This document shows, piece by piece, positions 25,971 through 35,227 of a DNA stretch of 64,000 nt. Below the pieces are notes generated by a model. It was given only the letters and a program-made list of their open reading frames with translations, did no database searches and was not told the DNA's origin. The position numbers were made by a program, and so were the translations under genes. Origin of the DNA: Pantoea cypripedii (GTDB lineage Bacteria; Pseudomonadota; Gammaproteobacteria; Enterobacterales; Enterobacteriaceae); assembly GCF_011395035.1 (NCBI RefSeq), contig NZ_CP024770.1, forward strand, positions 1,026,865 to 1,090,864, given 5' to 3'. Within the stretch, counting starts at the first letter, position 1, and each line of letters opens with the position of its first letter.

Positions 25971-26495
25971 ATGTTCCCTTGTAAATCAATAAGAAAAATA
26001 AAGATTAATAAGAGGGGCCGGAACAAAGCGATGATTTGTTCACCAGAAGAGTATCCATAAAAGAATGAGACATATCAATATTATAAACGCTGCATGCAAA
26101 CCATTCTCCGGTGGTAATGAAAAAAACTCCATATGCTTCCTCATTTAAGAAACTTCAAAAAAATCCATGCCATAACGTTTTTAGCAAAACATTTTTTATT
26201 AGAAATGATAATACCCATAACCCAAATATTGGTCCTTTTATTTCTTTATAAGTTCACTGATTTCTGTACACGGAAGTGTAAAGTTTACGTAAGAAAAACA
26301 ACTGGACTTTGCTAAGACCACCCATTGAGTCGTATTTTATTGCTAGCAAAAATAGGGGAATTGCATTAACCAGAAAAAGTGATGTTCTTATTTCACACGA
26401 AAAATTTGAGATAAGTAAATTTAATAAAACGCTGGTGATGCCGTGGATCAAACCTGACGTTCATCCGGACAGCACAAGCTGCTGGCGTGAAATAA
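25971..26495. other. AT-rich gap without a supported gene
   Basis: About 525 bp between the YeiH-like and LacI-family genes hold only short overlapping frames on both strands (for example 26309-26536 plus and 26254-26451 minus), without recognisable motifs or ribosome sites. The base composition is clearly AT-richer than the flanks. It may be a junction between acquired modules or the remnant of a mobile element; nothing identifies one. Confidence 0.5.
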
Positions 26496-27476
26496 TCAAC
26501 TCGATGCGCGGTGCAGAAATTCCCAGTCAAGAATGATTTTCTCTGCCGCGCTACCGGGTTCATCAATACGCCGTAGTAGCAGGCGTACTGCCTGGCGGCC
26601 AATTTCCCGCGACGGTTGCAGAACCGTGCTTAATTTCGGGTAAGTCATCTCACTTAATTCAGTGCCGTCGAAACCGATAACCGCAATGTCCTCCGGCACC
26701 GTTAACCCTGCATCCTGAATGGCCCGCAATGCCCCGGCTGCCAGCGTATCGGAAACGGCGAACACAGCATCGGGTCGTTGGTCCTGGCTTAGCAGAGCCT
26801 GCATGGCATTTCTGCCTGCTTCATAACTCAAATCGGCGGCATACACCACCGACTGCCACTCAAGGCCCGCATCCGTCAGCGCCTGACGATAGCCCTCTTC
26901 CCGTAACCGGGCATATTTGTAGCTCAAATCATGGTTGATCATCGCTACGCGTTGGCAGTTCCGGTGCAAAAACTGTTGCACCACATACACAGAAGCCTCG
27001 CGATCATGGATACCGACGGTTGAAACCGCTGAGGCGTCATCATACTCCGCACACTGCACCCATGGCGCGTCACCAATCAGCGTGGTCAGCTCTGTCAGGC
27101 TGGCCAGCGCATCCATCGTGATGACACCATCAACCATCTTTCCTGAGAGCAGTTGCAGGCTGGAGCGGGAACGTTCCACGTCAGAACCGGAGTTGCACAG
27201 CAGGATGCGGTAACCATTTTTTTCGGCTTCGGCTTCGATGCCTTTGACGACATCGGCACAAAAGGGGTTGGCGATATTGGACACCATGACCAGCAGCATG
27301 CTGCTCCGGGCGGTGCGCAGCTGTCTGGCAAGTAAATTTGGCTGGTAATTGCTCTGCTCAATCGCCTCAAGGACTTTGATGCGGTTGCGTTCTTTCACGC
27401 TGCCTTGATTATTCAAAACCCGTGATACAGTTGCCACTGAAACGCCGGCCAGGCGAGCAATTTTTTGAATCGACAT
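26496..27476 (-). CDS. LacI-family transcriptional repressor
   Basis: This protein of about 326 residues starts MSIQKIARLAGVS, followed by VATVSRVLNN. That is the canonical LacI helix-turn-helix plus hinge, followed by a periplasmic-binding-like sugar domain. The start at 27476 is chosen from the family's invariant N-terminus; the frame extends nine codons further upstream. It lies next to, and on the same strand as, the isomerase and permease genes. The two perfect GTAATCGATTAC palindromes before the permease are of LacI type and are its likely targets. The inducer is probably a sugar or cyclitol. Confidence 0.9.
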   Translation of the reverse strand: MSIQKIARLAGVSVATVSRVLNNQGSVKERNRIKVLEAIEQSNYQPNLLARQLRTARSSMLLVMVSNIANPFCADVVKGIEAEAEKNGYRILLCNSGSDVERSRSSLQLLSGKMVDGVITMDALASLTELTTLIGDAPWVQCAEYDDASAVSTVGIHDREASVYVVQQFLHRNCQRVAMINHDLSYKYARLREEGYRQALTDAGLEWQSVVYAADLSYEAGRNAMQALLSQDQRPDAVFAVSDTLAAGALRAIQDAGLTVPEDIAVIGFDGTELSEMTYPKLSTVLQPSREIGRQAVRLLLRRIDEPGSAAEKIILDWEFLHRASS

Positions 27477-27594
27477 GACGCCCACATATTCGTTAAAACA
27501 CAATTAATCGCAGGATATCATACAACTGGCCGGCTCAATCATGCCTCATTTAGAGCGGCGCGACTTTCACCCAACGTTGTTCACAATGGCGGCT

Positions 27595-28668
27595 TTAATC
27601 ATGTGTGGCTTCTCCCCCAATCCCCAGCATGGCTTTAATCGCAGAATGATCTGAAGCGGTTTCAGCAAAATCATCAAAGGCGCGGTCGGCAACCGGTATG
27701 ATGTTACGTTTAATAAATTCAGCCCCTTCTCTGGCGCCGGTTTCGCCATCTTTCAGGCAACACTCCCACTCCAGCACCGCCCAGCCTGCATAATCGTATT
27801 GCGCCAGTTTGCTAAAAATCCCGGCAAAATTGATTTGACCATCACCCGGTGAACGAAACCGTCCGGCTCTTTCCAGCCACGGCTGATAGCCACCATAGAC
27901 ACCACTACGCGCAGAAGGGATGAACTCAGCATCCTTGACGTGGAAGGCGCGGATGCGTTGATGATAAATATCGATAAAGCCAAGGTAATCCATATGTTGC
28001 AGCAGCATATGGCTGGGATCATAAAGGATATGGCAGCGCGGATGATTGTTCACCGCCGCAAGGAAGCGCTCGAAGCTGACGCCGTCATGTAAATCTTCGG
28101 AGGGGTGCAGTTCGTAGCACAGGTCAACGCCCTGTTCGTCAAAAACATCGAGGATCGGCTGCCAGCGGCACGCCAGTTCTGTAAAAGCCTCGTCAATCAA
28201 CGCGGATTTTCTCGGTGGCCACGGATAAAAATAGGGCCAGGCCAATGAACCCGAGAAAGTGGCATGCGCATTTAATCCCAGTTTTGCTGAAGCGACAGCG
28301 GCACGTTTTACCTGTTCAATTGCCCATTGCTGGCGCGCGCTGGCATTTTGGCGCAGTTCCGCAGGAGCAAAATCACTGAATGCCTGCTGATAGGCTGGAT
28401 GTACCGCCACTAACTGCCCTTCAAGGTGCGTCGACAGCTCGCTTATCACCAAACCCTGTTGCGCCAGGATGCCCGTCACCTCATCACAGTAAACCTGGCT
28501 CTCTGCGGCTTTGGCTAAATCAAAGATAGCCGGGTGATTACAGGGCATCTGCACCGCCCTGAAACCCAGGCTGGCGGCCCATTCCGCCAGACCCTCCAGG
28601 GAGTTAAAAGGTGGCTGGTCTCTTATAAACTGGGAAAGGAAAACGCCAGGCCCTTTTAATGTTTTCAT
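27595..28668 (-). CDS. Sugar phosphate isomerase/epimerase-like TIM barrel
   Basis: This protein of about 357 residues belongs to the xylose-isomerase-like TIM-barrel family (AP_endonuc_2 fold). Metal-site segments are visible as CYELHPSEDLHD, ILYDPSHMLLQHMD, AFHVKDAEF and AVLEWECCLKD. Relatives isomerise or epimerise keto-sugars and inositol derivatives. The start at 28668 is the last of three adjacent start codons and sits best behind GAGAGG. It lies 14 bp after the permease gene and is co-transcribed with it. The family includes enzymes on unusual sugars, so the substrate cannot be named. Confidence 0.82.
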   Translation of the reverse strand: MKTLKGPGVFLSQFIRDQPPFNSLEGLAEWAASLGFRAVQMPCNHPAIFDLAKAAESQVYCDEVTGILAQQGLVISELSTHLEGQLVAVHPAYQQAFSDFAPAELRQNASARQQWAIEQVKRAAVASAKLGLNAHATFSGSLAWPYFYPWPPRKSALIDEAFTELACRWQPILDVFDEQGVDLCYELHPSEDLHDGVSFERFLAAVNNHPRCHILYDPSHMLLQHMDYLGFIDIYHQRIRAFHVKDAEFIPSARSGVYGGYQPWLERAGRFRSPGDGQINFAGIFSKLAQYDYAGWAVLEWECCLKDGETGAREGAEFIKRNIIPVADRAFDDFAETASDHSAIKAMLGIGGEATHD

Positions 28669-28682
28669 CATCACCTCTCAGG

Positions 28683-29933
28683 TTATTTAACCACTTCGGA
28701 TTCTTTATAGTGGAAGGAAAGCAGGAAAATGATGGCAATCACCGCAGCGGCAATCGCCGGGATCCACCAGAAGGTTGGCCAGTTGGCTACCACGTCACCG
28801 TTGCCCTTATTTATCAGTCGGTTATACAGCGCACCGGATATCTGCGAACCCAGCAACATGCCGACGCCATAGGTGAACATTACGATCAGGCTCTGCGCCT
28901 GGCCTTTCACTTTGTCGCCTGCCACGCGGTCGGTGTAGATAAAGCCAATCACGAAGAAGAAGTCGTAACACACGCCATGCAGCAAGATGCCGAGATACAG
29001 CACCCAGCGCAGTTCTTCATTGACGCCGAAGGCAAACAAGGCATAACGAACAAACCAGGCGAACATGCCCACCAGCAGCATGACTTTCACCCCGAGACGA
29101 CGGAACAACAGCGGGATAACCAGCATGAAGAAGATTTCTGACATCTGCCCGAACGACATTGCCGTACTGACATTGCTGATACCGAGATCCGCCAGGAAGG
29201 ACGCGGTGTAGGCATAGTAGGTACCGAGAGGCACCGATATCAGCGTGGCGCAGATGGCAAAGATCAGGAAGTGGCTTTTTTTGAGCAAGGCAAAAGCATC
29301 GGCACACAGCAGATCGCGTAATGCCAGCGGCTGGCCTTTCGCGGGTGCCGGTGTATGCGGCAGCGTCAGGCTGTACAGGGCAAGTAACAGGGAACAAATC
29401 GCCGCCAGATTAAAGATGGCCGCGCTGGCAGCAATGCCCGTCACCCCAATGCAAATCCCGGCCACAATCCAGCCAATGGTGCCGAAGACACGTACCACGG
29501 GGAAACTTTTCTCGCTGTTCGCCAGATTATGGAAAGCGATGTTGTTGGCGACTGCCAGAGTCGGCATAAAACACAACGTATAGACGAACAACAATGAGAT
29601 CAACTGCCCCCCACTCTGGCTTTCCAGCGCCTGCGGTACAAACCACAGAATGACCGCCCCCGCCAGATTCAGCACCGCCATCACTTTCTGCGAGGCAAAG
29701 AAGCGATCAACCAGCATCCCGAGAACGAACGGTGAGAGGATGGAAGCCACCGGCTGTGCCGAAAACGCATCACCGATCAACGCCGCCATATTGTGCTGCG
29801 TCATCACTAGCCCGAGCGTCACGGACCAGGTGCCCCAGATGAAAAACTGAAGGAACATCATCAGCGCAAGGCGAGGAACTAATGCCCTGTGCTGTGTTGC
29901 GCCTGCAACAGAACCTGCGATTGATGAAACCAT
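28683..29933 (-). CDS. Nucleoside:H+ symporter-type MFS permease (NupG/XapB-like)
   Basis: This protein of about 416 residues has 12 spans, the length of NupG. N-terminal LALMMFLQFFIWGTWSVTLG and VRVFGTIGWIVAG are typical of the nucleoside symporter family. The ATG at 29933 has GAGG upstream and follows the operators; the longer frame to 30020 would run through the operators and is unlikely to be used. Several members of this family now serve sugars or glycosides in operons with TIM-barrel isomerases, so substrates other than nucleosides are possible. Confidence 0.85.
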   Translation of the reverse strand: MVSSIAGSVAGATQHRALVPRLALMMFLQFFIWGTWSVTLGLVMTQHNMAALIGDAFSAQPVASILSPFVLGMLVDRFFASQKVMAVLNLAGAVILWFVPQALESQSGGQLISLLFVYTLCFMPTLAVANNIAFHNLANSEKSFPVVRVFGTIGWIVAGICIGVTGIAASAAIFNLAAICSLLLALYSLTLPHTPAPAKGQPLALRDLLCADAFALLKKSHFLIFAICATLISVPLGTYYAYTASFLADLGISNVSTAMSFGQMSEIFFMLVIPLLFRRLGVKVMLLVGMFAWFVRYALFAFGVNEELRWVLYLGILLHGVCYDFFFVIGFIYTDRVAGDKVKGQAQSLIVMFTYGVGMLLGSQISGALYNRLINKGNGDVVANWPTFWWIPAIAAAVIAIIFLLSFHYKESEVVK

Positions 29934-29947
29934 GGTAGCCTCATAAA

Positions 29948-29990
29948 GTAATCGATTACAAAATTCAGTTAGCAAAATGTAATCGATTAC
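29948..29990. promoter_or_regulatory. Tandem LacI-type operators
   Basis: Two identical perfect palindromes GTAATCGATTAC lie at 29948-29959 and 29979-29990, with centres 31 bp apart (about three helical turns), just upstream of the permease start. The central CG dyad and spacing suit cooperative or promoter-occluding binding by the LacI-family protein encoded at 26496-27476. Confidence 0.8.
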
Positions 29991-30182
29991 TTTACCGCTT
30001 ATCAGGGTTTTTCGGCCCAATTGCGAGATGCATCACAAAGAGATTTTGTCGCAGGTAGTGAGCAGGCTAAACAACAGGCGGTCACTTAAACGTTATGTGG
30101 ATAGAAGGATATATTGATTTTCGGCTGAGAAACAAGGTATAGATGACAAAACCCGCCCATTTTTATAAGAAATTTGCGTGCC

Positions 30183-31088
30183 ATGTTAACTGCTGATCAT
30201 TTTTTCGAAAGAATTGAAACCTCTATCGGTGTTGATTACATGCTGCGCGCGCGGGAAGGAGTTCCACAGCAAGGCGTCTACATCCGGCCACACGTCCATC
30301 TTGAACATGAAATCATGTGGTTCCGTCGCGCCGAGGGGTTCTTTTCAATCGGTAGTGAAAAATTCAGGATTAAGGACAATACATTAGTTTTTGTCTCATC
30401 CATGATGCTGCACGATATGGAACTGAGTTGTAGCGGGGATCATGAGCGATTCCTGCTGCAATACGATACCGCGGTGCTAAACCGTCTGAAATATCCCTTC
30501 CCGGTATCTTCTCCTCATGCGGGTTTTATTATGCAATTAGCACCTCAGCAGGCAGAAAGGGTCCAGTTTTTATTTACGTGGCTGACGGAGTTACATGAGG
30601 AGACAGATTCCCTTGATCAAGTTGATCCGTTGTTAGTTCTCTTATTGAACACTGTATTAACCCATGGGGAATCTGCGGATAAAGTGGTTATCAGCGAAGA
30701 AAATAACAGCACATTCGATAATATTATTGGCTTCGTGGTACAGATTGAAAAAACCAAAAAATTCAGCACCAGCCTTAATGAAGCCGCTGAATATTGTCAA
30801 TTGTCAACAAGCCACTTTTCCCGCTCTTTTAAGAAAATCATGCAAATCAGTTTCAAAGAGTACCTGGTACGCAAGAAAATCGCGCAATCTGCTGAATTAC
30901 TCAGAAACACCGACCTGAGCATTACCGACATCGCCTATCAATGTGAATTTACGGATAGCGCTTATTACTGCTTTAAGTTCCGGGCATTGATGGGAGTAAC
31001 ACCGAAAAAATTTCGCAGCCACTCACGTTCGACTAAACAGCTTTCAACCAAACATGATGTTGTCCCCCCTGCTCCCACACTGAGTTAA
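30183..31088 (+). CDS. AraC-family transcriptional regulator
   Basis: This protein of about 301 residues has an N-terminal cupin-like sensing domain (RPHVHLEHEIMWF near residue 36, then GSEKFRIKDNTLVFV). Two C-terminal helix-turn-helix motifs follow (about 195-290, with SLNEAAEYCQLSTSHFSRSF and DIAYQCEFTDSAYYCFKFR). I prefer the ATG at 30183 over the TTG at 30174. It lies 161 bp upstream of, and in the same direction as, the GPH symporter and GH43 genes, so it probably activates xyloside use. Confidence 0.88.
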   Translation: MLTADHFFERIETSIGVDYMLRAREGVPQQGVYIRPHVHLEHEIMWFRRAEGFFSIGSEKFRIKDNTLVFVSSMMLHDMELSCSGDHERFLLQYDTAVLNRLKYPFPVSSPHAGFIMQLAPQQAERVQFLFTWLTELHEETDSLDQVDPLLVLLLNTVLTHGESADKVVISEENNSTFDNIIGFVVQIEKTKKFSTSLNEAAEYCQLSTSHFSRSFKKIMQISFKEYLVRKKIAQSAELLRNTDLSITDIAYQCEFTDSAYYCFKFRALMGVTPKKFRSHSRSTKQLSTKHDVVPPAPTLS

Positions 31089-31249
31089 CTCAGTGAGTTA
31101 AATAGTGATCTGCGTTTCATAGCAAGCGCAAGAAAATTATATAAAAGCGCAAAATCACTACATATCCGGCACGGATTTCAGCCTAATTTTGATACCTGGC
31201 GGTCAGAACCTCTTTACCTACATTCAAAGAACGCACCAGGGGTATCATT

Positions 31250-32626
31250 ATGTCTACACTCACCATTAAAGAAAAAATAGGCTATGGGCTAGGTGATGGC
31301 GCATCAAACATCATCTGGCAAACCATCATGCTGTTTATGGCTTATTTTTATACCGACATATACGGTTTAAGCGCCTTCCATATGGGAATGATGTTTCTGG
31401 TGGTGCGCATCGTCGATGCCTTTTTCGATGTTTACGTCGGTTTCCTTACCGACCATACTTCAACTAAGCATGGTCAGTTTCGACCCTATTTGCTCTGGTT
31501 CTCACTCCCGTTTGGTATTCTGGGGGCATTAACTTTCTTTACGCCAGATATTGGCGAGACCGGTAAAGTCATTTATGCCTATGTTTCCTACACTGCTTTG
31601 TCTCTGCTTTACACGCTGGTCAACGTACCTTATTGCGCCATGATCAATAATATTTCGAAGAATCCGGAAGAACGCGTGTCTATGCAGTCATACCGCTTTG
31701 CGTTCGCGGCACTGGGTGGCATTGTCGTTTCAATGATTGCCCTGCCGCTAACCAAAGTGATTGCGGGTGGTAACCTGCAACAGGGTTATTTCTACGCCAT
31801 GCTATTGATGGGTGTCACCAGTAGCATCATGTTTTACCTGTGTTTTGCGTTAACAAAAGAACGCTATATCCCGCAGATCGATGCTGCGCAGAAATTCAGC
31901 GGCGTATTTGTCGAATTACGCCAGCTCGCAGCCAATGCCAACTGGAGAAGAATATTCGTACTCAATGTCGTTAACCTTACCGCCGGGATATTGAAAACGG
32001 GCGGTGCGATGTACTTTGTCACTTATTATCTCCATCGGCCTGACTATGTCAGCATCGTATTAACGATTATTCTTGGTGCGAAATTCATTGGTTCGATGTT
32101 TACCACCACGCTCTATGCCAGGCTGGACCGGGTTTTCGCTTATAAGATGGCGATGACGGTACAGGCCGCAATTATGGTTGGTTTGTTTTTTATCCCTGCA
32201 CAACACCTGGTACTTATTTGTGCCATCATCGGTGTCATCCATTTTATTAACTCCACTGCAACTCCACTGCAATGGAGCCTGCTCAGCGATATTATCGATG
32301 ATATTGAACACAAGGCAGAGAAATCCTTTAGTGGCCTGGTGTTTTCCACCAACCTGTTCGCCATTAAAGTGGGTATTGCCATTGGCGGCGCGCTAATTGG
32401 ATGGCTACTGACCTTCGGGGGTTATGTGGGTAATGCTGCCGTGCAGGCAAGTGATGCCATCCTGTGCATTCGGCTTATATTTACCGTGATACCGGCGCTG
32501 TTAATTTTAAGCCTGATCCTGATACTGAGAAAATATACGCTCAATAAAAATAAGTCTTTTGGTGCGACAGCATCAATCAATCAGCCCGTGGATACACTGA
32601 CAGAAGCGAAAGGAGAGGCACGATGA
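31250..32626 (+). CDS. GPH-family glycoside/pentoside:cation symporter (XynP/YagG-like)
   Basis: The 458-residue, 12-span carrier is of the glycoside-pentoside-hexuronide family: IGYGLGDGASNIIWQ at the N-terminus, FDVYVGFLTDHTSTKHGQFRPY (the family DRT/K-GkfRPw loop), and VNVPYCAMINNISKNPEER. It overlaps the GH43 gene by 4 bp, and such pairs (YagG/YagH, XynP/XynB) import and cleave xylooligosaccharides. Cytoplasmic hydrolysis after symport is therefore likely. AGGGG lies upstream of the ATG. Confidence 0.9.
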   Translation: MSTLTIKEKIGYGLGDGASNIIWQTIMLFMAYFYTDIYGLSAFHMGMMFLVVRIVDAFFDVYVGFLTDHTSTKHGQFRPYLLWFSLPFGILGALTFFTPDIGETGKVIYAYVSYTALSLLYTLVNVPYCAMINNISKNPEERVSMQSYRFAFAALGGIVVSMIALPLTKVIAGGNLQQGYFYAMLLMGVTSSIMFYLCFALTKERYIPQIDAAQKFSGVFVELRQLAANANWRRIFVLNVVNLTAGILKTGGAMYFVTYYLHRPDYVSIVLTIILGAKFIGSMFTTTLYARLDRVFAYKMAMTVQAAIMVGLFFIPAQHLVLICAIIGVIHFINSTATPLQWSLLSDIIDDIEHKAEKSFSGLVFSTNLFAIKVGIAIGGALIGWLLTFGGYVGNAAVQASDAILCIRLIFTVIPALLILSLILILRKYTLNKNKSFGATASINQPVDTLTEAKGEAR

Positions 32627-34218
32627 CAGAAATAATCAATCCGATACTGCCCGGCTTTAATCCGGACCCTTCAATCATCTTTGCCAACGACGCATATTAT
32701 ATTGCCACCTCAACTTTTGAGTGGTTTCCCGGCGTGGCGCTTTACAAGTCGTTTGACCTGAAGAACTGGCAGTTAATCTCCTTTCCCTTAAACAGGGTGA
32801 GTCAGTTAGATATGAAGGGCAACCCTGACTCCGGTGGGATCTTCGCACCCTGTTTGAGTTATGACCAGGGGAGGTTCTATCTGGTGTATACCGATGTGAA
32901 AAATCTTACTGGCAGATTCTGGGACACCCATAATTATCTGGTCACCACCACGGATATTGAAGGGGAATGGTCAGAACCGGTTTATCTTAATAGCCGTGGT
33001 ATCGATCCCTCACTTTTTCATAAAAAAGACGGATCAAAATGGCTGGTCAGTATGGAGATGAGTTACCGGGATGGAGGTAAGCCCGGGTTTCCTAAATGGA
33101 ACGGCATTATTTTGCAACAGTATGATGAACGTGAGCAGAAACTCATCGGTAAGTCGCATAAAATTTATTCCGGCAGCGAATCAGGGATTACCGAAGGCCC
33201 ACATATTTATGAACGCGCCGGATGGTATTATCTGTTAACCGCTGAAGGTGGCACTTTTTATAATCATGGTGTCACCATGGCAAGGTCGCGCGACCTGCTC
33301 GGTCCCTATGAAACCGACCCCATCGGCCAGTTGATGACCTCCCGCTATGACTGCCGCTTGCCATTACAACGCACGGGCCATGCCGACCTGGTAGCAACGG
33401 CAACCGGTGAATGGTTTATGATTCACCTGTGTGGAAGGCCACTCCCCTCCAGGGGCAGAAGCCCGATGGGGCGTGAAACGGCCATCCAGAAAGTCTTCTG
33501 GAGCCAGGATGGCTGGTTAAGGCTGGCCAATGAAAAGACCACGCCCGAACTGATTATCCATACTCAGTTGCCGGAACGCCCCTGGGCGCAGTTGCCGCAA
33601 CGTGAAGATTTTGACAGCGCTCCCTTACCGCTACCGTTTCAAAGTTTGCGTATCCCGCTTTCCGAACAAGTCTGCAGCCTTACCGCCCGCCGGGGATGGT
33701 TACGGCTGCATGGCCGAGAATCATTAAGTTCGCATCATTGTCAGAGCCTTATTGCGCGGCGTCAGACTGATTTCAGTTTTGAGGCCCAAACCTGCGTGGA
33801 TTTTAAACCCACCTCTTTTCAGCAGATGGCCGGACTGGTTTGTTATTACGATACCACCAACTATCTGTATCTCTTTCTCTCCACTGACGAGAATGGCAAA
33901 CGCATCGTTAACTTACTGATCAATGACCTGAACAGATTCAGCCAGCCTGTTGGCGAGGGGATAGCACTCGACAGCGACAGCCTCATTCATTTGAAGGTTT
34001 GCGTTGATCATGATGCAGCGTATTTCTTCTACTCACTCGATGAAAAGAGCTGGCATAACGTGGGAGGGTACGTTGAATACAGCAAACTCTCGGATGAATA
34101 CTTTAAAGAACGCGGCCATGAGCGCTTCACGGGTGCATTTGTCGGCATCTGTTGTCAGGATTTCACGGGTGAAAACCAGCACGCTGATTTTGATTATTTT
34201 TCCTATACGCCCGTCTGA
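32623..34218 (+). CDS. xynB: GH43 beta-1,4-xylosidase
   Basis: The 531-residue protein has the GH43 five-bladed propeller (about 1-320) plus a C-terminal beta-sandwich (about 330-530), the architecture of XynB/YagH. The catalytic residues are visible: base D15 in NPDPS, D128 in GIDPS, and the acid E191 in ITEGPH. No signal peptide is seen, so it is cytoplasmic. It probably releases xylose from xylobiose-like oligosaccharides carried in by the coupled GPH symporter. Arabinofuranosidase side activity is common in the group. Confidence 0.92.
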   Translation: MTEIINPILPGFNPDPSIIFANDAYYIATSTFEWFPGVALYKSFDLKNWQLISFPLNRVSQLDMKGNPDSGGIFAPCLSYDQGRFYLVYTDVKNLTGRFWDTHNYLVTTTDIEGEWSEPVYLNSRGIDPSLFHKKDGSKWLVSMEMSYRDGGKPGFPKWNGIILQQYDEREQKLIGKSHKIYSGSESGITEGPHIYERAGWYYLLTAEGGTFYNHGVTMARSRDLLGPYETDPIGQLMTSRYDCRLPLQRTGHADLVATATGEWFMIHLCGRPLPSRGRSPMGRETAIQKVFWSQDGWLRLANEKTTPELIIHTQLPERPWAQLPQREDFDSAPLPLPFQSLRIPLSEQVCSLTARRGWLRLHGRESLSSHHCQSLIARRQTDFSFEAQTCVDFKPTSFQQMAGLVCYYDTTNYLYLFLSTDENGKRIVNLLINDLNRFSQPVGEGIALDSDSLIHLKVCVDHDAAYFFYSLDEKSWHNVGGYVEYSKLSDEYFKERGHERFTGAFVGICCQDFTGENQHADFDYFSYTPV

Positions 34219-34226
34219 AGCAGGCG

Positions 34227-35114
34227 TTAGATCGGGTTATTGATGGACCTGAGTTTGTCCCGAATGAAGTCGAGAAACCGCTGCGTTTTTGCCGGCAATA
34301 ACCGGGTTTCGGTTAAAGCATAAACAGCGGTCGCTTCTCCACGCCATTCGGGCAATACCGGAACCAGCAGACGCGCGGCCAGATCGTCTTTGATCGCCTG
34401 GGGCGGGACAAAAATAATCCCCTGATGCATCAGCGCCAGTTTTCTCATCATGCCAACATTATTAAGCATGAAACGACCCCGACAATCGATGGTCACGCGC
34501 TGGTTAGCATTAAGCAGCGTCCAGCGGGTATTTTTGAGAAAACCAATACATTGATGTTGGCTAAGATCATCAGGATGCGTCAGTTCCTTCGCGCCAGCCA
34601 GGTAATCTGGTGAGGCAAAAAGCTGCCCATGAAACTGCATAAGCTTGCGGGCAATCAGATTCGACATGGCAGGTTCGCCAATGCGAATAGCCACATCAAT
34701 CCCTTCAGAGATCAGGTCAGCCCGGCGTGGCGTCAGGTCCAGCTCAAACTGAATACCGGGGTAAAGCCCGGCAAACTCAGCCAGTAATGGCGAAACAAAT
34801 ATCGCAGCAAAATCGACTGGCAGAGATACCCGTAGCACACCTTCTGGCTGTTCAAGCATGTCGCCCAATTGCTCATGGATCAGCCGTGCCTCATCCACAA
34901 TACGTTTACAGCGTTCATAATAAAGTTGCCCGGCTTCGGTTAACTCCACTTTACGTGTGGTGCGGTGCAGCAGCCGCAGTCCTATCGCTTTCTCCAGCTG
35001 GCTGATGCGACGGGAAAGCGTCGATCCCGGAATACCCAACACCTCCGCCGCCCGGCTAAAACTCATGGCTTTAGCGACTTCTACAAACAACGCCATGTCG
35101 TTCAGCAGTTCCAT
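34227..35114 (-). CDS. LysR-family transcriptional regulator
   Basis: The 295-residue protein starts with a standard LysR helix-turn-helix (MELLNDMALFVEVAKAMSFS, then RAAEVLGIPGSTLSRRISQLE) and an effector domain of the CrgA/DmlR-like group. It is divergent from the SDR gene at 35228. An inverted repeat of AAATGGAAA lies 14 bp before its start. It likely represses itself and controls the SDR gene. Confidence 0.9.
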   Translation of the reverse strand: MELLNDMALFVEVAKAMSFSRAAEVLGIPGSTLSRRISQLEKAIGLRLLHRTTRKVELTEAGQLYYERCKRIVDEARLIHEQLGDMLEQPEGVLRVSLPVDFAAIFVSPLLAEFAGLYPGIQFELDLTPRRADLISEGIDVAIRIGEPAMSNLIARKLMQFHGQLFASPDYLAGAKELTHPDDLSQHQCIGFLKNTRWTLLNANQRVTIDCRGRFMLNNVGMMRKLALMHQGIIFVPPQAIKDDLAARLLVPVLPEWRGEATAVYALTETRLLPAKTQRFLDFIRDKLRSINNPI

Positions 35115-35127
35115 TCAATTACTCCAT

Positions 35128-35150
35128 AAATGGAAAAATAATTTCCATTT
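35128..35150. promoter_or_regulatory. LysR operator candidate
   Basis: AAATGGAAA-aataa-TTTCCATTT is a perfect 9-bp inverted repeat in the 113-bp divergent region between the LysR and SDR genes. Its location and symmetry fit a LysR binding site. Confidence 0.65.
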
Positions 35151-35227
35151 TACCCTATTTATGCCGTCGGTTGATTAGTGAATCATATGTTGCTCCGGGA
35201 AACTTTCCTTCCTGATCCTTTTTTTGC

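Noticed and set aside
26309..26536. 75-codon frame in the AT-rich gap before the LacI gene
   Set aside because: It overlaps the 3' end of the LacI gene on the opposite strand and shows no recognisable motif or ribosome site.
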